A stretch of DNA of 43,277 nt from Alphaproteobacteria bacterium (GTDB lineage Bacteria; Pseudomonadota; Alphaproteobacteria; SMXS01): assembly GCA_016124315.1 (NCBI GenBank), contig WGNW01000011.1:1-43277 (forward strand), written 5' to 3'. The notes beneath the pieces are model-generated. The model was not told the DNA's origin. It was given only the letters and a program-made list of their open reading frames with translations, and did no database searches. Positions 23,829 through 30,710 of the stretch are shown piece after piece. Position 1 is the stretch's first letter. Each line of letters starts with the position of its first letter. A program made the translations under genes and the position numbers.

Positions 23829-23896
23829 CGCCTCTCATTTCGTCGCCGCACTTCTGGCGGCAGTGTCGCTCCCTTGCGAGATGATCCCGTCCGCGG

Positions 23897-24940
23897 TCAC
23901 AAATCCGCATTCTGCAGCTGCCGCAGCCGGTCCTCGTAGCCGCGCCGGAAATCGACCATGAACGAACTGCGGTCGAGATCGGCGATATCCTTTTCCAATT
24001 GTGCGAAGTATGCACGATAAGTGTCCCAAGCAGCAGCCTTCTTGCCGCCTGCCGTGACGATGGACATGGTGCTTCGCTTGCTCAGCAGTTCCTCGATCTC
24101 GTCCGGGTCGAGCCGGGCCACGAGGCCGACCAGCGCGCGGTGCATGCCGGCCAGCACCGCGAGCTGGTGGCGCTTGACGTCGCGGAACGTCGCCTCGACC
24201 GCCTCCTCCGATGCCAGATAACCCTTCTGGTCGCTGCGCAGCAGCCGGACCGCCAGTTCCTCGGGCATCAGCGACTTGAACGGGTTGTTGTTCATCGGCA
24301 TGACCATGGTCTGCTCGGCGCGGAACTGGGCCTTGACCGCGGAACGGTCGCGCAGCAGGTCGTGGACGTGGGAGATGATCTGGCGGAACAGGCCGCCGGC
24401 GCGCCGCAGCACGGCGTTGGCATCGGCGCCCTGCATGGTCTTCGGATCGAGCCCGGCGCCGTCGAGGAAGGCCGCCAGCGCCTCCGGCGGCGGGCCCTTC
24501 CCGGTGGCCGCGACCGGCTCGCTGAAGGGATCCCGAGCGCGCGATGCGTCGCGTCCGTCTTCCTCCTCGCCATAGCCCCACGGATCATCGTCCTCGGGCG
24601 CCGTCTCGGCCGGCGCCTGCTCGAACGCGACCGTCACTTCGTACTCCCCCACCTGCAGCCGGTCGCCGTGGCCGAGCGGAATCGGACCCCCCCTCTCAAG
24701 GCGCTGCCGCGATCCGTTGAGGAAGATTCCGTTGGCGCTCAGGTCGGTGGCGAACAGCCGGCCGCCGGCCAGGTTCAATTCGCAATGGTGGCGCGACAGC
24801 AGGCGCTGACGGTCTTCCAGTATCCAGTCGCAATCCGGCGCGCGGCCGATGATCATCGTGCCGCCCTCCAGCATCCGTTCGTCTTCGGCGGCATCCTCAC
24901 CCGCCCGCGACAGCGTCAGTCTCACCAAACTCAAGCCCAT
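23897..24940 (-). CDS. tagH: TagH-type FHA-domain protein (type VI secretion associated)
   Basis: The protein has 347 residues. The N-terminal FHA domain (about 1-107) contains MIIGRAPDCDWILED (Arg33), SRHHCEL (Ser49-Arg50-His51), SANGIFLNGS and PLGHGDRLQVGEYEV. An acidic linker holds RDPF. The C-terminal helical domain (about 150-347) reads like the T6SS FHA C-terminal family (FRQIISHVHDLLRDRSAVKA, NNNPFK, YLASEEAVEATFRDVKRHQL, SFMVDFRRGYEDR). In type VI systems this protein is phosphorylated by PpkA and promotes envelope-complex assembly. It follows the TPR membrane gene by 39 bp and precedes the DotU-like gene by 68 bp. Confidence 0.9.
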   Translation of the reverse strand: MGLSLVRLTLSRAGEDAAEDERMLEGGTMIIGRAPDCDWILEDRQRLLSRHHCELNLAGGRLFATDLSANGIFLNGSRQRLERGGPIPLGHGDRLQVGEYEVTVAFEQAPAETAPEDDDPWGYGEEEDGRDASRARDPFSEPVAATGKGPPPEALAAFLDGAGLDPKTMQGADANAVLRRAGGLFRQIISHVHDLLRDRSAVKAQFRAEQTMVMPMNNNPFKSLMPEELAVRLLRSDQKGYLASEEAVEATFRDVKRHQLAVLAGMHRALVGLVARLDPDEIEELLSKRSTMSIVTAGGKKAAAWDTYRAYFAQLEKDIADLDRSSFMVDFRRGYEDRLRQLQNADL

Positions 24941-24979
24941 GCTCCGTCGATCACTTTCCTCTCCCCCTCTGCCGGCGCC

Positions 24980-27157
24980 TCACGAAGAACCGGCGGTCTC
25001 CAAATCATGCAACCGATCACGCAGCCGGGCGCGGTCGGCATCGAGGTCCGCCGTGATCGCCTGGAATTCCGCCAAGCCGCGCAGCGATCGCAGCGCCGGG
25101 TCCCAGCCGACCACCGAGACGCCCGGAAAGCGGTGCGACACCGAACTCCTCAATGCCGCCAGCGCCCCGTCGCGGTCGCCCTCCAGCGCGTCGATCCGCG
25201 CCTCGACATAGGCCAGGTAAGGATAGTCGAACCCGAGCCGGCGAAGCGTCGCCACGTAGCGTCGACTTTCCTCCAGCAGGGTCTTCGCCGCGGCGGCGTC
25301 GCCGACGGCGAGACGGGCGGCGGCGAGGGTGATGGCGGGCATGAAGGGTGTCCGGGTGAACAGCCGCCACCGGTCCTTCGGCGGCAGGCCTTCGAACGGA
25401 CCGAGCAGGTCGATCACCGCCCGGTCGTTGCCGGCGGCCGCCTCGGCGTCGGCGAGCGCGAAGATCCGCTCGGGGTCGCCGGGGTTGGCGGCAAAACGGC
25501 GCTGCGCCTCGGCGACCGCGTCGGCGGCGCGGCCCTCGGCCAGGAGCACCAGTTCGCCGTCGCCCTTGAGCCAGCTGGCGGCCTCTTCCGCGGCGCCGAG
25601 ATCGAGATAGATCATGCCGAGCAGCCGGCGGGCGCGCCGGTCGGACGGATCGGCGGCGTTCGCGCGGCGCAGCATCTCCGCCGCGTCCACCGGCCGCCAG
25701 TCGTCGGCCAGGCGGGCGCCACGGGCCACCAGCAGATTCTCGTCGCCGGGATAGAGGCGCTCCAGCCGGTCGAGCAGCATGTCGGCGCCCAGACGCCGGT
25801 CGCTCAACGCCAGCAGCCGCGACATGTTGAGACCGATGGCCAGCGAGTCCGGCTGCAGGTGATAGGCTTGCTCCAGGTGAGGGATGCCGTCGCCCGGCCG
25901 TCCCGCCGCCAGATAGGCCCGGTAGAGCCACAGATGGGCCTTCGCCAGGTCGGGCTTGGCGGCGACGGCCTTGTTCAGCTTGCCGATGGCGCCGTCGGCG
26001 TCGCCGGACACCAGGTCGGCGAAGCCGTCGACGGCCCTGGCCTCCGCCAGCTTGGGATTGAGCACCAGCGCCTTCGCCACGAGCGGCCTCGCCCGGGCGA
26101 CGGCGTCGGGCACCGGCACGGCGCCGTACGTCGCCGCCCCCTGGCCCTGGAGCAGGATCGTCTCGGCGATGCCGGCGTAGGCGGATGCCGTTTTCGGCGC
26201 CAGGGCAATGGTCTGCTCGAAGGCGGACAGGGCCGCCGCGAGGGACTTGCCGGTGCGGCGCCCGAGGCTTTGGCGTCCCGAGGCGAGGGCCTTCTGCGCC
26301 GCCGCCGGGGAGCCCTTGGCACCCGCCACGTCGTCCTCGTCCTGCGGCTCGTGGGTGATCACCCGCCGCACGTCATCGACGATGGCCTGCGACAAGTCGT
26401 CCTGCACCGACAGGATATCCGCCACGTTCCGGTTGAAGGTCTTCGACCAGAGCTGGACGCCGTGCTTGGTGTCGACGAGCTGCGCCATCACCCGGAGCCG
26501 GTCGCCGGCGCGCTGCACACTGCCGTCGAGCACCACGTTCACCCCGAGTTCCTCGCCGACGGCCTTCATGCCGTGGTCTTCCTCGGGCTTGGCGGCGGCG
26601 CTGTCCGCCAGCACCCGCAGACCCGGCAGCCGGGTCAGCCGGTTGCGGACTTCGGCGGTGAGCGCCCGCGAGACCCCTTCCTGCTCGGGCTCGACCGACA
26701 GATTGGCGAAGGGGAGGACCGCCATGCTCCGCACGTTGAGCGTGACGGGGGCATCGTCGGCCTCCTTCGTCCATTCGACCTGATAGTACAGGTAGCCGCA
26801 GATGCCGATCATGGTCGCCAGGATGAGGTAGTCACCCACATTGGCCGGCGCTCGGCCGATGTGCCGGTGCTGGTCCACGTCCTGTGTTCGTCGCAGGCCT
26901 TCGGGCGTCATCTCGAAGGCCCAGGCCGCCACCAGCGTCACGGGCAATCCGAGGAGCATCATGGTGAAGACGAAGGTCGTCGACCATTCCGGCAAATGGT
27001 ACGCGCTCACCAGGGGATCGGTGAGCTGGACCATGCCGAAGAACACGACGGCGTAGGCGCCGCCGACGCGGAACACGTTTCGCCGCTTGAGTTCATCGAC
27101 AAAGCGCACCGAGTAGTCCCCTCGCCCTCGCGGACGATTGAGCCGTCCACGCGCCAT
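24980..27157 (-). CDS. Membrane-anchored TolB-like/TPR protein
   Basis: The protein has 725 residues and is the first gene of the operon. The N-terminal cytoplasmic motif VDELKRRNVFRVGGAY (about 19-35) leads into three hydrophobic spans (33-50, 62-81, 108-126). A TolB-N/FlgO-like domain follows (about 140-260: SMAVLPFANLS, ELGVNVVLDGSVQRAGDRLR, VDTKHGVQLWSKTFNR). The remainder (about 280-715) is TPR helices (ALSAFEQTIALAPKTASAYA, AVAAKPDLAKAHLWLYRAYL and others). Proteins of this plan often carry an adenylate-cyclase or DNA-binding domain at the N-terminus; here that part is absent. It could scaffold the FHA and DotU-like proteins at the inner membrane, which is an inference from operon position only. 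Confidence 0.85.
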   Translation of the reverse strand: MARGRLNRPRGRGDYSVRFVDELKRRNVFRVGGAYAVVFFGMVQLTDPLVSAYHLPEWSTTFVFTMMLLGLPVTLVAAWAFEMTPEGLRRTQDVDQHRHIGRAPANVGDYLILATMIGICGYLYYQVEWTKEADDAPVTLNVRSMAVLPFANLSVEPEQEGVSRALTAEVRNRLTRLPGLRVLADSAAAKPEEDHGMKAVGEELGVNVVLDGSVQRAGDRLRVMAQLVDTKHGVQLWSKTFNRNVADILSVQDDLSQAIVDDVRRVITHEPQDEDDVAGAKGSPAAAQKALASGRQSLGRRTGKSLAAALSAFEQTIALAPKTASAYAGIAETILLQGQGAATYGAVPVPDAVARARPLVAKALVLNPKLAEARAVDGFADLVSGDADGAIGKLNKAVAAKPDLAKAHLWLYRAYLAAGRPGDGIPHLEQAYHLQPDSLAIGLNMSRLLALSDRRLGADMLLDRLERLYPGDENLLVARGARLADDWRPVDAAEMLRRANAADPSDRRARRLLGMIYLDLGAAEEAASWLKGDGELVLLAEGRAADAVAEAQRRFAANPGDPERIFALADAEAAAGNDRAVIDLLGPFEGLPPKDRWRLFTRTPFMPAITLAAARLAVGDAAAAKTLLEESRRYVATLRRLGFDYPYLAYVEARIDALEGDRDGALAALRSSVSHRFPGVSVVGWDPALRSLRGLAEFQAITADLDADRARLRDRLHDLETAGSS

Positions 27158-27548
27158 CCATCCCTTTGCACTATATGCGACAATACTGCGGGTGGGTAGC
27201 GTCCCGCACCGCCCGGCGACGGGAGACGGCCGTTGGGCTGGCTTCGATTCGCCAAAGAAACGACCCGCGGCAGCAGTCCTCCCCTCGCCCCGGCGAACCG
27301 GCGGAGCGGATCATGGCGCACTGCACCCATGGTATTGATTCAGGACGCGATTTCGCCCCAGTCGGGCGTCGCAGCCGGCGGCGATTGAAATAACGATTGC
27401 GAATTCAGCAGGATAGCTGATCATGGGCGATCGGCATCGGCGCGGAAGGCGCGGGAGCGGGGTGGTATTTTTTCTGCCGCCGGGAGCGGGGAGCCGCATT
27501 CCCGCAAATCCGGAGACCGGTGCTGAAAGTGCTTTGGAGGGGATTGCC
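27158..27548. other. Divergent intergenic region
   Basis: This is a 391-bp gap between the TPR membrane gene and the LysM lipoprotein gene. It holds no recognisable ORF or RNA gene. A plus-strand frame open from 27423 is only the 5' leader of the lipoprotein gene. A lower-GC patch (about 27380-27425, gattgaaataacgattgcga) is the likeliest promoter zone, but no clear -35/-10 pair was found. Confidence 0.4.
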
Positions 27549-28682
27549 GTGTCGCACTTCAACAGGATTCTGATCGCCGCTTTCGCGGCGGGCGCACTGA
27601 CTGCCTGCGCGTCGAAAGCGCCGCCGCCGCCACCGCCGCCGCCGCCTGCGCCGGTCGCCGAGGAAGCGCCGGTCGAGAAGGCGCCCGAAGTCGTCGCGCC
27701 CGTCTACACGCCGACGCCCGGCCTGTCGGCCAAGGAGCGCTTCCGCACCGCGGTCAAGCTGCTGGAGACCGGCGAGGCCGGCCAGGCGAAGGCCGAACTG
27801 CAGCAGTACATCGCCGAGACGCCCAACAGCAAGGTCGCCCAGGGCCTGCTCGCCCAGATCGACACGCCGATCAAGGACTACTTCCCCGAGGAATCCTTCA
27901 CCGTGACGATCGCGCCCGGCGAGTCCCTGTCGACGCTGGCGCAGACCTTCCTGCGCGATCCGCTGAAATTCTTCGTGCTGGCGCGCTACAACGGCATCGA
28001 GAATCCCAGCCAGATCTCCGTCGGCCAGACCATCCGCATCCCGCAGACGCCCGAAACCCTCGCGGCCAAGGAAGCGCGGGCTCGGGGCGAGACGCAGAAG
28101 CCCGCGGCCGCGGAAGCCGCCGCGGCCGCCGAGCAGGAAGAGGAGACCGAAGCACCGACGGCTGCCGAGCAACCGGCCCAGCCCGCGCCCAAGGGCTCCA
28201 TGGAGAAGGTCCGCGCCCTCGCCGCCGCCGGCGACGCCGACGGCGCGATCAAGGAGGTCGAGACCTACAAGCTGGGCGCCACCGCCAATGCGGCCGACGC
28301 CACCTTCATCGCCGACACCTACCTCGCCAGCGCCAGGAGCCTCAAGGGATCGAACCCGTCGGTGGCCGCACAGCGCGCACGCCGGGCCGGCAATCTCTAT
28401 CTCAAGGCCGGCGACAAGGCCGACAAGGCGCTGGAGGCGGCGCAGCTCGCCTCGTCGCTGGCGCCCAACGACAAGGCCAACCAGACGCTGCTGGCCTCGG
28501 CCAAGGAGGCGGCGACAGACCGGTACTACCGCGCCGGGCTGTCTGCCTTCCGCCGCCAGGAACTCGACACCGCCATCAGGTACTGGGACAAGGTGCTGGA
28601 GATCGACCCCAACCACGAGAACGCGAAGCTCCAGCGTGCGCAGGCGGTGGAGTTGAAGGAGAAGCTGTCGAAGCTGAAGTAG
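27549..28682 (+). CDS. LysM- and TPR-containing lipoprotein
   Basis: The protein has 377 residues from a GTG at 27549 with SD tggagggg. Its features are a lipoprotein signal with Cys20 (GALTAC), a run of nine prolines and an Ala/Pro/Glu-rich spacer. A first TPR-like pair lies at about 60-105, and a LysM domain at about 116-166 (TVTIAPGESLSTLAQTFLRD, YNGIENPSQISVGQTIRIPQ) would bind peptidoglycan. A low-complexity Ala/Glu linker (168-205) leads to C-terminal TPRs (ALEAAQLASSLAPNDKANQT, AIRYWDKVLEIDPNHENAKL). It is probably an outer- or inner-membrane lipoprotein linking the wall to protein partners. It lies between two operons of the phospho-signalling cluster and converges on another TPR lipoprotein. 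Confidence 0.9.
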   Translation: MSHFNRILIAAFAAGALTACASKAPPPPPPPPPAPVAEEAPVEKAPEVVAPVYTPTPGLSAKERFRTAVKLLETGEAGQAKAELQQYIAETPNSKVAQGLLAQIDTPIKDYFPEESFTVTIAPGESLSTLAQTFLRDPLKFFVLARYNGIENPSQISVGQTIRIPQTPETLAAKEARARGETQKPAAAEAAAAAEQEEETEAPTAAEQPAQPAPKGSMEKVRALAAAGDADGAIKEVETYKLGATANAADATFIADTYLASARSLKGSNPSVAAQRARRAGNLYLKAGDKADKALEAAQLASSLAPNDKANQTLLASAKEAATDRYYRAGLSAFRRQELDTAIRYWDKVLEIDPNHENAKLQRAQAVELKEKLSKLK

Positions 28683-28696
28683 CGGAGCGATCCACG

Positions 28697-28716
28697 GCCG
28701 GCCGGAGACGGCCGGC
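28697..28716. terminator. Bidirectional hairpin between convergent genes
   Basis: Stem gccggccg (28697-28704), loop gaga, stem cggccggc (28709-28716): 8 perfect GC pairs located 14 bp after one stop and 11 bp from the other. There is no T-tract, so strength is uncertain. Confidence 0.5.
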
Positions 28717-28727
28717 TGCCGGATCGG

Positions 28728-29660
28728 CTATTTCGGCGCGATGCGGCTGAGCGTGTCGCGCATCTTCCTGGCCTGGGCAAGACTCTGCTTGGCCCGAAGG
28801 TGCTCCGGATTGTAGGTAAGCGCCTGTTCCAGCAGCTCGATCGCCCGGTCGAGGTCCGAGGTCATGTAGCTCAGGCCCTCGCTGTAGAGCTTGTCGGCCA
28901 GTTCGTCCCGCACCGTCTTCACCTTGGCCTCGAACTCCTGGCGGTCGTCGGCGTCGGCGCTTTCCACGGCAGATCCGAGATAGGTGAGCGCATCCCGGTA
29001 GTTGCCGCGCCGGCGGCTCTCGTCGACGAGCGCCAGATAGGCCTTCTTGCGGTACTCCGCGGCGACCTTGTTGTCGGGATTGCGCTTGAGGAATTGATCC
29101 GACAGGTCGATGACCCGGCGGTGGTCGCCACGCTTCAGCGGCGCCTTCACCTTCGCTTCGTACTCCTCGAGCGTGTCCTGCCGCTTGACCATGGCCGTGC
29201 GGTACTCGGACATGGCCTTCTGGTCCTTGCGGTTCTGGTTCGCCAGGGCGATGGTGCGGTCGATCTCGCGCAGCCGGTTCCGCGCCTCCTCGTCGCTGCC
29301 GTCGAGCAGCAGGGCCTTGAGGTAGGCGATCTGCGCCTTGTGGGTTTCCTGGTGCGCCAGCGCCTCTTCGCCCTCCTTGAAGTACTGCTGCCTGAGCGCG
29401 GCGATCTGGTCACCCAGCTCGTCCACCCGCTCCTTGGCTTCCGCGTCGGCCGGCGCGGCGGCGGCGACGTAGCGCCACTGCTGGAGCGCTTCCTTCAACC
29501 GGCCTTCCTTCTCGTACTGGCGCGCCAGGGCGCGCTTGTCTGCCAGGAAGTTGACCAGGGCGCTATCGGCGCCCGGCGCGACCGCGACCGGCGTCACGTC
29601 CTTCGCCGCGCATCCGGCAAGGACCAGGGACAGCGCGACGGCTGGCCAAGCTCTTTTCAT
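28728..29660 (-). CDS. TPR-repeat lipoprotein
   Basis: The protein has 310 residues from the ATG at 29660 (MKRAWPAVAL); the ATG at 29669, overlapping the previous stop, is an alternative. The lipobox is VLAGC with Cys17. The mature part is helical throughout: a charged coiled-coil-like middle (about 70-175: ELGDQIAALRQQYFKEGEEA, IALANQNRKDQKAMSEYRTA) flanked by TPR motifs, ending with AIELLEQALTYNPEHLRAKQ. It is last gene of the kinase - deacetylase - lipoprotein operon. With the LysM lipoprotein it supplies an envelope TPR scaffold. No enzymatic motif was seen. Confidence 0.88.
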   Translation of the reverse strand: MKRAWPAVALSLVLAGCAAKDVTPVAVAPGADSALVNFLADKRALARQYEKEGRLKEALQQWRYVAAAAPADAEAKERVDELGDQIAALRQQYFKEGEEALAHQETHKAQIAYLKALLLDGSDEEARNRLREIDRTIALANQNRKDQKAMSEYRTAMVKRQDTLEEYEAKVKAPLKRGDHRRVIDLSDQFLKRNPDNKVAAEYRKKAYLALVDESRRRGNYRDALTYLGSAVESADADDRQEFEAKVKTVRDELADKLYSEGLSYMTSDLDRAIELLEQALTYNPEHLRAKQSLAQARKMRDTLSRIAPK

Positions 29661-29668
29661 GTCACCCA

Positions 29669-30706
29669 TCACCGGAGGTCAACGGACTCGCGGACGGCGA
29701 GGTACTTCTGGAAATCCGCCATGCTGTCGTCCGAATAGACCATGTCCCGGCGCAGCACCAGCGGATCGGCAAAGGCGGGGTTGCCGCCGCGCTGCACGGT
29801 AGTGCCCGTGCGATAGCCGCGATCCTTGAGGATGGAGATGACGGTGGGGCTCATGTCGCCGTAGGGATAGGCGAAATCGCGCACGTTGTTGCCGAGCTTC
29901 GACTCGATGATGCCCTCCGGCACGGTGATCTCGGTGCGCACGCGCTCCGCGTAGCTCGGCCCGTCGACCTCGCCGGGGTTGAGGGACATGCTGGTGTGTG
30001 TCTTGGAATGGGACTCGACGGCGATCAGGCCGCTGTCGAGCATCTCCTTCATCTCCGCCCAGGTCAGCGCGAGACCGCCGCCGATGAAGTCGGTGTAGGT
30101 GTAGACAGTGGCATGGAAGCCATACTTCTTCAGGATCGGGTAGGCGATGTCGTAGGCGGAGCGGTAGCCGTCGTCGATGGTGATGACCACCGATTTCGCC
30201 GGCAGCGTGCCCTCTCCGGCCAGATAGCGGGAAAGCTGGCCCAGCGTGATGACGCTGTAGCCGTTGGTCTTGAGGAAGGCCATCTGGCTCTCGAAGGCGT
30301 CCTGGGAAACCTCCATCTTGTTGCGGGTGCGCTTGCCTGGGCCGAACTGGTGGTAACAGAGGATGGGCACCACCTGGTAGCCGTCCGCGTCCACCTGCCA
30401 GTGCTTCTCGGCCTTGAGCGGCACGACCAAGATCCGGCCCGGCGACGGCTGGGCCACGTCGTTGGCCTTGGCGATCCGCGGGCCGAGGGATTCGTCGTTC
30501 AGATAGGTCTTGGCCAGGGAGGCGAAGGTGTCGGCGGCCGCCGCCCGGACCAGGACGAAGTCGTCGGTGCGGGCGACCACGGGATCCCGGGGCGCCTCCA
30601 CCTGGACCTGCTGGGTGGCGCAGCCGGCGAAGGCCAGCGCCAGCAGGCCGAGGCACGCCCGGAACGCCCACCGGGAGAATGCCGGTCCCACGCCCGCCAC
30701 GTCCAT
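29669..30706 (-). CDS. Polysaccharide deacetylase (NodB-type) lipoprotein with LysM-like segment
   Basis: The protein has 345 residues from the ATG at 30706, 4 bp after the kinase stop. A lipoprotein signal ends at Cys29 (FAGC). A LysM-like segment lies at about 50-96 (FVLVRAAAADTFASLAKTYL, PSPGRILVVPL). The NodB/CE4 domain follows, with IDDGY (Asp178-Asp179), the metal His pair in ESHSKTHTS (His233, His237), and a DFAYPYGDMS motif. Relatives remove N-acetyl groups from peptidoglycan, chitin-like chains or exopolysaccharide (PgaB-like). Membrane anchoring and the LysM-like part favour peptidoglycan or an envelope glycan. It is co-transcribed with the Ser/Thr kinase and a TPR lipoprotein. Confidence 0.9.
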   Translation of the reverse strand: MDVAGVGPAFSRWAFRACLGLLALAFAGCATQQVQVEAPRDPVVARTDDFVLVRAAAADTFASLAKTYLNDESLGPRIAKANDVAQPSPGRILVVPLKAEKHWQVDADGYQVVPILCYHQFGPGKRTRNKMEVSQDAFESQMAFLKTNGYSVITLGQLSRYLAGEGTLPAKSVVITIDDGYRSAYDIAYPILKKYGFHATVYTYTDFIGGGLALTWAEMKEMLDSGLIAVESHSKTHTSMSLNPGEVDGPSYAERVRTEITVPEGIIESKLGNNVRDFAYPYGDMSPTVISILKDRGYRTGTTVQRGGNPAFADPLVLRRDMVYSDDSMADFQKYLAVRESVDLR

Positions 30707-30710
30707 CAGC

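Noticed and set aside
23999..27199. 1066-residue plus-strand open frame antisense to the TagH and TPR genes
   Set aside because: It is rich in Gly/Arg/His/Gln with no motif and mirrors two well-supported genes. It is a typical shadow frame of high-GC coding DNA.
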